DNA of 64,000 nt. Origin: Saccharibacillus nicotianae (lineage in GTDB: Bacteria > Bacillota > Bacilli > Paenibacillales > Paenibacillaceae). The DNA is taken from NCBI RefSeq assembly GCF_042681745.1, contig NZ_JBHUGF010000010.1, positions 434,001 through 498,000 of the forward strand, in the 5' to 3' direction. Below the pieces are notes generated by a model, which made no database searches, was not told where the DNA came from, and saw only the letters and a program-made list of their open reading frames with translations. Position 1 is the stretch's first letter. Every line of letters begins with the position of its first letter. Below are positions 28,197-35,782 of the stretch, piece after piece. Made by a program: the position numbers and the translations under genes.

Positions 28197-28265
28197 ATTG
28201 CAACCGATATTAATACAGGAATGGACAGAGAAGATCACAAATACGTTATACAAGGAGAGAAATTA

Positions 28266-30164
28266 ATGACACATACTGCCAAAATGGCAAAATGGATGCT
28301 TGCACTTGTTATCGTAGCGAGTACACTATTTCCAGCCGGAGTTTTTGCAGCAGAAAGCAATGCGGTATCGCTTAAATTTGCAGACGATAATGCTTTAACT
28401 CTATCTTTAGATGACGATGCTACAGACTTAACGGTATCAACCGTAGATGGTTCAGGCAATACCGAAGATGTATCCGACGATGCAAAATGGACTTCTTCTG
28501 TATCTACAGTAGCTACTGTAAAAGCAGGAACAATTACACCTGTAGGAATAGGGACGACTACGATCACTGCTAAATATGGCGATCTATCTGCTACCAAAAA
28601 AGTAACAGTCACTTCACCTTATACAGCATTAAAAATTTCGCCAGACGTAGCAGCAAATGTAACGATCGGACAGCCTTATACATTTACAGCAACAGCTACC
28701 AAAAATGACGGTAGTTCAGAAGATGTGACTTCTTCAGTAACATGGTCTACATACAGTGCAGCAGTAGCCACTGTATCGCTGGGTACGGTAAAAGGAATTA
28801 AACAAGGTACAACAACGATTACAGCTAAATATGCTGGACTTACAGATACACAAACGATTTATGTACGTTCTTCTTTTCAGGGTCTCATGTTAACACCTGA
28901 AGAAGATCAAGTGATGTTTATTGGTGATACGCCAAAACAAATCAAAGCAGAAGTAGCAGATGCGACTCGCGTCCCTACAGATGTAACGAATGATGTAAAA
29001 TGGACTTCATCGAATGCAATCAACGTAACAGCAGACAAAGGTTTGCTTACTCCGTGGGTAGAAGGTACTTCTACGATCAAAGCAGAGTACGAAGATTATA
29101 CAAAGAGCTTCAAAGTTACAGTCTACAAAACAATGAAAAAAGTAGAAGCTAGTGTAGATTCAATCGACTTGGTTACAGGGGATAGTGCTACACTTCCTAA
29201 AGTAACAGGTACAGCAGTAGATGGAACAACTGTAGATTTGTCTAAGCTTGTAGAATGGAGTGCAGGTGACGGAAGTATTGCTTCAGTTACAACCACTAAA
29301 GTAGAAGCTGAAAGTGAAGGTAATGTGAATCTAGTCGGTACGATCGGTGATCTTAAAGTAACCGTGCCAGTATCGGTTCAGACCAAACTATTGGTATTAA
29401 CGCCAGATGTAACAACTTTAAGTATCGTCGTTGGTGAATCTGCAAACTTGCCTAAAGTAGAAGCAATGACAGTAGAAGGTTCTACCGTCGATGTAAGTAA
29501 TGATATCGATTGGACATCTTCTTCTGAAAGCCTATTGTTAACAGGTTCCAAAGCAAAAGCTTTATTAAATGGTAAAGCAACGCTTAAAGGAACTTACCTT
29601 AACAAAACAGTTAAAGTTGCAGTAACGATGGAACCTAAAATTAAATCAATCACTGTTACACCAGATGTGGTTGAATTGAATATTAAAAAGAGTAAAACGA
29701 TTAAAGCAGTCGGTATCTATGCTGCCACAGGCAAATCAGTAACACTTTCAACTAAAATGAATTGGGTTTCTTCAAATCCTTCGGTAGCTACTGTTAAAGG
29801 ATCAAGCGTCAAAGCATTGAATCTAGGAACAACTACGCTAACAGGTTCATACCAAGGATTAACATTGACTGTTAAAGTGAATGTAACAGCGAAGTTGAAA
29901 AAATTAACATTTTCTGAGAAAGCTTTGAAATTGACAGTAGGCGATGCTAAATCTGTTCAGATCGTAGCTGAATACGATACAGGTACCAAAGTCGATGTAA
30001 CAAAAGAAGCAACATGGACAAGTACCAAAGCGAATATTGCTACAGTGACTCAAGGTACAATTACAGCAGTTGCTAAAGGAACAACTACTATTAAAGTAGA
30101 ATACGGCGATAAAAAATTGTCGACTACAGTTAATGTAAAAGAAGTAGTACCAGCCAAATCATAA
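28266..30164 (+). CDS. Secreted protein with seven bacterial Ig-like (BIG2) repeats
   Basis: 632 residues, with a signal peptide at 1-31 ending GVFAAES. Seven repeats of about 85 residues follow, each with a DVT..VTWTSS core and a closing G.TTITAKYG pattern, which is the BIG2 (invasin/intimin-like) fold. There are no SLH domains, LPXTG motif or catalytic domain, so it is either free or held non-covalently at the cell surface. The ATG at 28266 is preceded by CAAGGAGAG and starts exactly at a normal signal peptide; upstream in-frame codons would bury it. Its role is probably adhesion or cell-wall spacing. Confidence 0.85.
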   Translation: MTHTAKMAKWMLALVIVASTLFPAGVFAAESNAVSLKFADDNALTLSLDDDATDLTVSTVDGSGNTEDVSDDAKWTSSVSTVATVKAGTITPVGIGTTTITAKYGDLSATKKVTVTSPYTALKISPDVAANVTIGQPYTFTATATKNDGSSEDVTSSVTWSTYSAAVATVSLGTVKGIKQGTTTITAKYAGLTDTQTIYVRSSFQGLMLTPEEDQVMFIGDTPKQIKAEVADATRVPTDVTNDVKWTSSNAINVTADKGLLTPWVEGTSTIKAEYEDYTKSFKVTVYKTMKKVEASVDSIDLVTGDSATLPKVTGTAVDGTTVDLSKLVEWSAGDGSIASVTTTKVEAESEGNVNLVGTIGDLKVTVPVSVQTKLLVLTPDVTTLSIVVGESANLPKVEAMTVEGSTVDVSNDIDWTSSSESLLLTGSKAKALLNGKATLKGTYLNKTVKVAVTMEPKIKSITVTPDVVELNIKKSKTIKAVGIYAATGKSVTLSTKMNWVSSNPSVATVKGSSVKALNLGTTTLTGSYQGLTLTVKVNVTAKLKKLTFSEKALKLTVGDAKSVQIVAEYDTGTKVDVTKEATWTSTKANIATVTQGTITAVAKGTTTIKVEYGDKKLSTTVNVKEVVPAKS

Positions 30165-30200
30165 TCATATCGACTGACTTTATGTGATCGATATAATAGG

Positions 30201-30230
30201 AAGACTCTACCTAATTAGGTAGAGTCTTTT
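30201..30230 (+). terminator. Rho-independent terminator
   Basis: The perfect palindrome AAGACTCTACCTAATTAGGT, continued to 30228, with a T run follows the BIG2 gene. Confidence 0.9.
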
Positions 30231-30371
30231 GTATAACGAAGATATTTGTAGACAACAATACAGATACATTTTGAAAACTTGCCAAAAGGCAGTACTTCAT
30301 TTAAAATAAGAACAAAAGTTCGTATAAGATTGTAACTATATCTTATGCAATATGGTTAGGAGAGATACACA

Positions 30372-30638
30372 ATGTTAGAAGATAACGAACGTAAATTGTT
30401 GCGTATTTTATATAACTTCTTTTCGTTATATCGTCGTATGCCAGAGTGGAGAGAGTTATCGTTCAAAACAGGTAAAACCACCAATGAACTCAGTCAAATC
30501 TTATTATCGTTAGAAAACAAACAATACATATACTGGGACAACAAACTTGAAGTGAATAGTGTCGTTATGATTCAGGGATGGGAGCGCAAAGAAAAGACAG
30601 TCCTGCCTCTTCCAGAGTCTTATTGGACACAATATTAA
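30372..30638 (+). CDS. Small winged-helix-like DNA-binding protein (88 aa)
   Basis: The protein starts MLEDNERKLLRILYNFFSLY and continues with MPEWRELSFKTGKTTNELSQILLSLE, a pattern like the winged helix-turn-helix of LexA or MarR N-terminal domains. A short beta wing follows (YIYWDNKLEVNSVVMI). There is no effector domain. AGGAGA lies 9 bases before the ATG. No partner is visible. The DNA-binding role is inferred from the helix pattern only. Confidence 0.7.
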   Translation: MLEDNERKLLRILYNFFSLYRRMPEWRELSFKTGKTTNELSQILLSLENKQYIYWDNKLEVNSVVMIQGWERKEKTVLPLPESYWTQY

Positions 30639-30733
30639 AGTACATATACAACAGACTTGGCGGAGTCTGTAGCATGTCTAAAAGAAAATATAAACCAGTG
30701 CTAGATATGACAGATATGGAGATAAGCAATACA

Positions 30734-30762
30734 TTGACAACGCTATAAATTCTTGATATTAT
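30734..30762 (+). promoter_or_regulatory. Sigma-A promoter of tRNA-Val
   Basis: TTGACA (30734-30739) and TATTAT (30757-30762) at 17-base spacing place the transcript start about 17 bases before the tRNA. Confidence 0.7.
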
Positions 30763-30785
30763 ATGGAAGTTGTTATACTTATTTT

Positions 30786-30857
30786 GACCTGTTAGCTCAG
30801 CGGGAGAGCACTATCTTGACAGGGTAGGGGTCAGTGGTTCGATCCCACTACAGGTCA
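30786..30857 (+). tRNA. tRNA-Val (GAC)
   Basis: A 72-base cloverleaf. Acceptor GACCTGT pairs with 30850-30856, the D-arm reads AGCTCAGCGGGAGAGC, anticodon loop TTGACAG gives GAC, and the T-arm has GGTTCGATCC. CCA is not encoded. It sits about 0.5 kb before the AT-rich biosynthetic cluster. Confidence 0.95.
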
Positions 30858-30863
30858 TCACCG

Positions 30864-30891
30864 AAAGTCCTTGTCTATCAAGGGCTTTTTT
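30864..30891 (+). terminator. Terminator of tRNA-Val
   Basis: AAAGTCCTTG pairs with CAAGGGCTTT (one T-G pair) and is followed by Ts. Confidence 0.8.
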
Positions 30892-30918
30892 ATTTATTCA
30901 ATAAAGGAGCGACATGAT

Positions 30919-31227
30919 ATGATTCAGCGTTACCGTATTACAAGAGAAATGCAACAACCTGAAGGTGAAATAGACCCTATTACATTAGAAGAGTGTCAGA
31001 CTTATTTTGCGCTACAGCCGGATTTTGTCTATACACCTGTATTTACTGTTAAAGGAGAAGCTACCATGTCGATCGAAGGAGATTTCTTCTTGTGGGATAG
31101 TGGAACAGCTTCGATTCCATTTCGCCATTATGAAGGTGATCTATATGTATCAGGCACCAATGAAGCAGTTATTCCGAAAATGATAGAAGTGGCTAGTGCA
31201 TTACGAGCAGATATCGCAGAAGGTTGA
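30919..31227 (+). CDS. Hypothetical protein (102 aa)
   Basis: A small acidic, beta-rich cytosolic protein starting MIQRYRITREMQQPEGE. Its central TMSIEGDFFLWDSG stretch and closing helix (VIPKMIEVASAL) match no family I recognise. AAAGGAGC lies 8 bases before this ATG. Earlier in-frame codons would overlap the tRNA terminator, so they are not used. Confidence 0.7.
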   Translation: MIQRYRITREMQQPEGEIDPITLEECQTYFALQPDFVYTPVFTVKGEATMSIEGDFFLWDSGTASIPFRHYEGDLYVSGTNEAVIPKMIEVASALRADIAEG

Positions 31228-31307
31228 TTAGACACAAAGAGACTTTTTTGTTTTAAATAGTGATACAAAGTAAAGCAATTTTAATTTAATTTTATAATTA
31301 GTTAAGC

Positions 31308-31346
31308 TAGGGTAGAAATGATAAAGTTATTAATTTATCTACCCTA
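31308..31346. terminator. Inverted repeat between convergent genes
   Basis: TAGGGTAGA (31308-31316) and TCTACCCTA (31338-31346) form a 9-bp stem, with an inner ATAAA/TTTAT pairing. There is no long T run, so termination is only possible. It lies between the end of the 102-residue gene and the end of the AraC-type gene. Confidence 0.45.
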
Positions 31347-31376
31347 TTACATAAAAAATATTAAAACTATTTCAGC

Positions 31377-32156
31377 TCAGTCTGTAGTTGCAAAGTGAGA
31401 ATCTTCAATCTTTATTTTACAGGTAGACCGAAATTGACTAGGAGTAAAGTTATAAAATTTTTTGAAAATTGCGGAAAATTGTGAAGCTGTTAAATAACCA
31501 ATAGCTGTGGCAATATCGGATATATTATTATCTGTATTTTTTAACAATAATAAAGCATTCTCCATCCTTATCTTTTGAAGATGTCTCATCGGAGATATAT
31601 TCAATACAGAAGAATATTTGTTACTTAAATATACAGGGTTATAACCAACAAGTTCAGAAAGAGATTGTAAACTAATTTCCATAAAATAGTTATTTTCTAT
31701 AAATTTATTGACTAAAAGAATACGTTGATCGATTTGGAAAAAAAGATCTTGTTGCATATCATTTTTTAACTTATTCAGTAAAATTTCTAAAGATTTAACA
31801 AGTACATCTCTATCATTCAGTTTGTGATTATTAAATGCAGAAAAAATATTCGAAAGGCATAAGGTGTAATTAGGATTACATTTTTGGAGTTTATAATAGG
31901 AGCAAGGAGTACAATCATCATCAGTTTCAAAGCTGATTGAACAAAACGAGATATCATTCGAAGAAATATTTTCTAAAACGAGATTATTACCAATAACAAT
32001 ATCATTAGGCTGAAGAACAATTTTTTCTGTAAGTACTTGCAAAATTAGTTCCGAGTGAGTGGCTATAAAAAATAATTTATTTTCACAATTACTATTCATA
32101 TGCACAATTCCACCAGGAACAATAATTGATTCATAAGACATTGTATGGATATTCAT
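31377..32156 (-). CDS. AraC-family transcriptional regulator with a cysteine cluster
   Basis: A 259-residue protein. The C-terminal part (about 150-250) carries both AraC helix-turn-helix motifs, including NISDIATAIGYLTASQFSAI and the FKKFYNFTPSQFR closing segment. The N-terminal half is not a recognised sugar-binding domain. It has five cysteines, four of them packed between residues 82 and 100 (CTPC, then Cys93 and Cys100), which suggests metal or redox sensing. AGGAGG precedes the ATG. It lies at the end of the reverse-strand gene set bordering the PKS cluster and is the obvious candidate cluster regulator, probably binding the repeats in the 34.1-34.5 kb intergenic region. Confidence 0.85.
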   Translation of the reverse strand: MNIHTMSYESIIVPGGIVHMNSNCENKLFFIATHSELILQVLTEKIVLQPNDIVIGNNLVLENISSNDISFCSISFETDDDCTPCSYYKLQKCNPNYTLCLSNIFSAFNNHKLNDRDVLVKSLEILLNKLKNDMQQDLFFQIDQRILLVNKFIENNYFMEISLQSLSELVGYNPVYLSNKYSSVLNISPMRHLQKIRMENALLLLKNTDNNISDIATAIGYLTASQFSAIFKKFYNFTPSQFRSTCKIKIEDSHFATTD

Positions 32157-32181
32157 AAATTGCCTCCTATATTTGGGTCAC

Positions 32182-32202
32182 ATAAAGCATGATTTGCTTT
32201 AT
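32182..32202. promoter_or_regulatory. Inverted repeat before the AraC-type gene
   Basis: ATAAAGCA and TGCTTTAT form a perfect 8-bp inverted repeat around a TGATT centre, 26 bases before the regulator's start codon. It could be an autoregulatory operator or an mRNA leader hairpin. The rest of the 266-base gap (32157-32422) is AT-rich with no gene. Confidence 0.4.
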
Positions 32203-32422
32203 ACAATTAAAAGTTATTATTACAGACTCCTCGTAAAACCACGTTCACGAAAATCATTAAACATTTAATAAGCTGTGGCTAAAAGTCGAAATTACTTTTA
32301 ATATAGAAAGTAGAACTGCAATTTATTAACGGTACATAGTAATTAACTAAATGGGATACTTAAAATGTATAATATCATAAATAGTTAACTAATTTGTTTT
32401 TTTTTTGAAAATATTTTAAATT

Positions 32423-33370
32423 TCATATTAATTTTTCCAATCGAATGAGTCTATTTCCTTCTTGATCAATGATATTATTGAATCTCTTTTCAATATTCGG
32501 TAGTACTATTTCTGTTTTATTAGTGACAGCTGACTTTAAAATTAGATTGGCTATAACTGACCAATTATTTGATAATTCTGTAGAGTATTCAGAATCAATA
32601 GAGTATTGATGACTGTCTAAAAAAACATTAAAATTATAACGTGAATAAGCAATTTCTTTGATATCTTTAAATAATTTATCTAGATAAGAAAATTTATCAG
32701 GATGTTCTAAATTGAGTAAGGAAATGATTTTGCTTCTGACTTTTGGAATAGCGCTCAGTCCTATAGAACCTTCTTTTTTTAAAGAATAAGTACCAATTTT
32801 TTTTCCATTCATAACTTCAATATTATTATTTATACACTCTGCTACATTTATCTTTATATCTTGATCAATAGAAAGAAAAAAAATAGTACATAAATTAGAT
32901 ATATGCTCTATATAACTACGAATTGCTAAATGAAGCTGCTGAAGTGAGATGGTTCCATAATAATTATAATAATGGTCACAAAGAGTAACGATATCCTTCT
33001 TTATTTCAATAATTTCAATGGCATGTGATTCATGCTCTTTTTGATAATATAAACAATAAGGCAGTTCTGATATATCTACATATACTCCGATCGTATTATC
33101 TTTGTTAATATATTCTTTTATTTTAGATATCGTGTCTTCACTCGTAGGAAGTAAAAAACTGGAGCATTCAATGCCCATATTTTTCAAAAAGTAATCATAC
33201 TCCATGAAATAAGGATTGATCTCCCAGCTGCTAGCATCGTTTGAATCTGTATAATAAATACCAGATTGATACCATAGTTGATTTGGATCTATATTTTTTC
33301 TGATTAACATAGCTGAAAGTACACGTTGAAGACAGTTTTGATTGTTGTTGTAATATAAATTAAATTCCAT
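32423..33370 (-). CDS. BtrH-like (C39-fold) acyltransferase or peptidase-like protein
   Basis: 315 residues. The N-terminal 150 residues resemble the butirosin BtrH N-terminal domain, a papain/C39-like fold: a Cys in NNNQNCLQRV near residue 8-9, a His in HESHAIEII near residue 114, and an Asp in TLCDHYYNYYG as third member. BtrH moves an acyl chain from an ACP to an aminoglycoside amine. Beside a PKS with no cis thioesterase, a similar acyl-ACP off-loading or coupling role is plausible but unproven. The C-terminal half is not recognised. The start is the ATG at 33370, 8 bases after GAGGAG; an upstream in-frame ATG at 33385 overlaps that site. The codon use is very AT-rich, as in the rest of the cluster. 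Confidence 0.6.
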   Translation of the reverse strand: MEFNLYYNNNQNCLQRVLSAMLIRKNIDPNQLWYQSGIYYTDSNDASSWEINPYFMEYDYFLKNMGIECSSFLLPTSEDTISKIKEYINKDNTIGVYVDISELPYCLYYQKEHESHAIEIIEIKKDIVTLCDHYYNYYGTISLQQLHLAIRSYIEHISNLCTIFFLSIDQDIKINVAECINNNIEVMNGKKIGTYSLKKEGSIGLSAIPKVRSKIISLLNLEHPDKFSYLDKLFKDIKEIAYSRYNFNVFLDSHQYSIDSEYSTELSNNWSVIANLILKSAVTNKTEIVLPNIEKRFNNIIDQEGNRLIRLEKLI

Positions 33371-33386
33371 AGTGTAACTCCTCAAT

Positions 33387-33953
33387 TTATTTTATAGTTG
33401 GATTACTGATATTTCCTTCAATTGTAATTGCAAAAAGATGTATAAACATATTCTCTTCAAACAACAAATGATCCGCACGAACATGATCAAAAGAGAACGT
33501 ATTCATCCAAATTTTAGGTGTATAATGATTAATTAGCCCATTGCGAGAATGCATATATGGAAATTCAAAAGCAAGTTTCTCATTATAAAAAGGTGTTGGC
33601 GAAAGAAAATCACTAAATGAAATAGTAGTTTGGAGTAGGTGCTTCCCATTTTCAATAAAATATGCTTTCTCTGAAAAATTACCGTTATTAGTAACTCCTA
33701 ACATATGTATTTTATTTATTTCTATATTTTGTACTGGAATCAGCTGTTGATTCAATTCCATATTATCTTTACCATCTTTTTGATAAATGATAAAAGGAAT
33801 AGAATCGATATGAAATAATGATCCAAAATTAAAATGTAAATAAGGTAAAGAAGAACCGCCAATACTAAGCTCTCCTAATGACATTTCACTTTCAGAAGTT
33901 ATTCCTTTATTGGTCAGATAGTTACTTAAGTCAATTGTTACAAAATCGGACAT
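33387..33953 (-). CDS. Unknown protein (188 aa) of the cluster
   Basis: A beta-rich cytosolic protein without signal peptide or membrane segment. Visible features are an N-terminal MSDFVTIDLSNYL, an SIGGSSLPYLHFNFGS segment, and several Phe/His/Asn-rich strands near the C-terminus (MFIHLFAITIEG). No family was recognised. GGAGGTG precedes the ATG. Only 16 bases separate its stop from the start of the BtrH-like gene, so the two are co-transcribed. A hairpin (33977-34013) separates it from the peptide gene upstream. Its position suggests a partner of the 31-residue peptide or of the BtrH-like protein. Confidence 0.7.
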   Translation of the reverse strand: MSDFVTIDLSNYLTNKGITSESEMSLGELSIGGSSLPYLHFNFGSLFHIDSIPFIIYQKDGKDNMELNQQLIPVQNIEINKIHMLGVTNNGNFSEKAYFIENGKHLLQTTISFSDFLSPTPFYNEKLAFEFPYMHSRNGLINHYTPKIWMNTFSFDHVRADHLLFEENMFIHLFAITIEGNISNPTIK

Positions 33954-33976
33954 ATTACACCTCCATGGTATAGCAC

Positions 33977-34013
33977 AAAGCGCTCAATGTGTAATTCACA
34001 ATTTGAGCGCTTT
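33977..34013 (-). promoter_or_regulatory. Stem-loop between the tetrad-peptide gene and the next gene
   Basis: AAAGCGCTCAA and TTGAGCGCTTT form a perfect 11-bp stem; TGTG and CACA can pair inside it. Read on the reverse strand there is no T run after it. It therefore looks like a processing or partial-termination element that would let the short peptide mRNA outnumber the downstream genes, as seen between many peptide-precursor genes and their partners. Confidence 0.6.
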
Positions 34014-34032
34014 ATGTATAATTAGCTGTTAA

Positions 34033-34128
34033 TTAAACTTCTTTTAATTCTGTTTTGATCTCCGCTTTGATCTCTGCTTTAATCTCTGCTTTGATTTCTG
34101 TTTTAATTTCCGCTTTGATTTCTCTCAT
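34033..34128 (-). CDS. 31-residue tetrad-repeat peptide (Glu-Ile-Lys-Ala/Thr)
   Basis: After Met-Arg the peptide is six consecutive tetrads Glu-Ile-Lys-(Ala or Thr), closing with ELKEV. Charged residues (Glu and Lys alternating) occupy every odd position and hydrophobic or small residues every even position. An ideal AAGGAGGTG ribosome binding site stands before the ATG. The six 12-base units all differ at synonymous positions (GAA/GAG, ATC/ATT, GCA/GCG), which points to selection on the peptide rather than fresh slippage. The strict binary pattern is that of ionic self-complementary beta-sheet peptides; a helix is also possible. It heads the reverse-strand operon. Its function is unknown. 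Confidence 0.75.
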   Translation of the reverse strand: MREIKAEIKTEIKAEIKAEIKAEIKTELKEV

Positions 34129-34288
34129 ATTATTCACCTCCTTGTTAATGTTAAGCCAAAATATACAACTAGAAAAAAGAAAGATCAATAAAATATATAA
34201 AAATTATAAAAAAATGTACTTTTTAACATTTTTTATAGTGATATAAATAATCGATATAAGATTATATTTATAAGACTTAATAAGTTAC

Positions 34289-34361
34289 TTTACATATTTA
34301 TTTAGATAGAAATTTTCAAAATGTTTAAATATACATATTATCATCAAATTTACATATTTAT
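34289..34361. repeat. Direct repeat in the divergent control region
   Basis: TTTACATATTTAT occurs at 34289-34301 and 34349-34361, exactly 60 bases apart, with a related ATACATATTATC at 34331. The 353-base region (34129-34481) holds no gene and separates the peptide operon from the biosynthetic operon. The repeats are candidate sites for the AraC-type regulator, but the background is very AT-rich. Confidence 0.45.
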
Positions 34362-34370
34362 GTATTTATG

Positions 34371-34399
34371 TTGAATATTTAAATGTTTGCAGATAATAT
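34371..34399 (+). promoter_or_regulatory. Candidate promoter of the biosynthetic operon
   Basis: TTGAAT (34371-34376) and TAATAT (34394-34399) at 17-base spacing lie just after the second copy of the direct repeat and about 80 bases before the first biosynthetic gene. Confidence 0.5.
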
Positions 34400-34481
34400 T
34401 AAATCAAATTTAGCCACAACAAAATTAATTTAATTAAACATTGGGCATTTAAAACACGTGATATAAGGAGTGAGGATCTGA

Positions 34482-35333
34482 ATGAGTAAAATTGGTGTTC
34501 TCGGTGCTGGAGTAATGGGAAGAGGAGTTGCACAGAACTTTGCACAATCGGGATATGATGTAGTACTTATTGATTTAGAGAACCGGATATTAGAACAAGC
34601 AAAAGAAGAAATCTATAACAACATAAGATTTCAAACATTTTTTCATAATCAAAAAGTAACAGAAGAACCTGAAATCATACTCTCTCGAATCAACTTTGCT
34701 ACAGATTATGAATTACTCAAAGACGCTACATTTATTATAGAAAACGTTACAGAGAAAATGGATATTAAAGAAAAAGTATATAAAAGAATAGATGAAGTTT
34801 GTTTAGATGAATGTATATTTTTGGCTAATACCTCTTGTGTTTCCGTTACTCAAATTGCTTCTTTTACCACTCGACCTGAGCAAGTTATTGGAACTCATTT
34901 TATGAATCCTGTTCCTCTTAAAACTGCTGTAGAAGTTATTCGAGGCTATCATACAGCAGAAGAAACTATAAAAATGACTGAAGAATTATTATCTAACATA
35001 GGTAAAGAGATCATTCTAGTTAATGATTATCCTGGGTTTGTTTCAAATCGTATATCTCATTTATTCATGAATGAAGCTGCTTTTGTAGTACAAGATCAAG
35101 TAGCAACTCCTGAAGAAGTGGATGATATTTTTAAAAAGTGCTACTCACATAAGATGGGTCCTTTAGAAACTGCTGATTTAATTGGATTAGATACAGTGGT
35201 GCATTCTTTAAATATTTTGTATGAAAGTTATCAAGACTCTAAATATCGATGTTGCCCATTACTTCTCAAAATGGTTAGTGCCGGATTGTATGGCAGAAAA
35301 TCAGGAAAAGGATTCTATACATATGTTGAGTAA
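34482..35333 (+). CDS. 3-hydroxyacyl-CoA/ACP dehydrogenase (hydroxymalonyl-ACP pathway)
   Basis: A 283-residue NAD-dependent dehydrogenase of the 3-hydroxybutyryl-CoA family. The nucleotide-binding motif GVLGAGVMGRGVA is at residues 4-16, the catalytic His is in GTHFMNPVPL, and the C-terminal helical domain is present. Next to an FkbH-like protein, an ACP and an acyl-CoA dehydrogenase, it matches the ZmaG/FkbK role: oxidation of the C-3 hydroxyl of glyceryl-ACP on the way to hydroxymalonyl-ACP. It is the first gene of the forward-strand biosynthetic operon. Confidence 0.88.
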   Translation: MSKIGVLGAGVMGRGVAQNFAQSGYDVVLIDLENRILEQAKEEIYNNIRFQTFFHNQKVTEEPEIILSRINFATDYELLKDATFIIENVTEKMDIKEKVYKRIDEVCLDECIFLANTSCVSVTQIASFTTRPEQVIGTHFMNPVPLKTAVEVIRGYHTAEETIKMTEELLSNIGKEIILVNDYPGFVSNRISHLFMNEAAFVVQDQVATPEEVDDIFKKCYSHKMGPLETADLIGLDTVVHSLNILYESYQDSKYRCCPLLLKMVSAGLYGRKSGKGFYTYVE

Positions 35334-35475
35334 TGCGAAAGTATCTATTTTCAGAATTAAAAAAGCATATGAAATTCAATACTCTTCGTTTGATATGCAT
35401 ACTTCTTTATTCTGAGAAATTCAACAATATGTTGTTTTGCCAATTCTATAAAATAATGAAAGAGAAGGTGTAAGA

Positions 35476-35727
35476 ATGGAAAATTTACAATTAGAAGAGA
35501 GTAAAGTCATTATTAAAGAATTTCTGAAAAAATTTTTTAAAAAGCACGAATTACAAAATGATGAAGATATTTTCTCTTTGGGATTTGTAAACTCTTTATT
35601 CGCTATGCAATTGGTTATGTTTCTTGAGAAAAAATTTGCGATTCGTATTGATAATAAAGACCTGGATTTTAATAATTTTAGAACAATAAATAATATTTAT
35701 GAGCTAATTGAGAAGAAAAGTATATGA
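35476..35727 (+). CDS. Discrete acyl carrier protein for the hydroxymalonyl unit
   Basis: An 83-residue ACP. The phosphopantetheine Ser lies in LGFVNSLFAMQLV, the variant found in FkbJ/ZmaD-type carriers of glyceryl-derived extender units. It would carry glycerate while the dehydrogenases and the FkbH-like enzyme act, then donate hydroxymalonyl to the acyltransferase. Confidence 0.87.
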   Translation: MENLQLEESKVIIKEFLKKFFKKHELQNDEDIFSLGFVNSLFAMQLVMFLEKKFAIRIDNKDLDFNNFRTINNIYELIEKKSI

Positions 35728-35782
35728 AGGATTTTAATCAAAATACATGATCATGTGAATACAACGAAAGGTGCTAATACTT

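Noticed and set aside
28235..28612. Reverse-strand 125-codon open frame over the start of the BIG2 gene
   Set aside because: Antisense of a repetitive Thr/Val-rich coding sequence with no translation signal; considered a shadow.
34055..34246. Forward-strand open frame of repeated Ile-Ser-Ala-Leu units
   Set aside because: It is the antisense shadow of the tetrad peptide gene. The forward frame has no ribosome binding site, while the reverse frame has AAGGAGGTG before its ATG.
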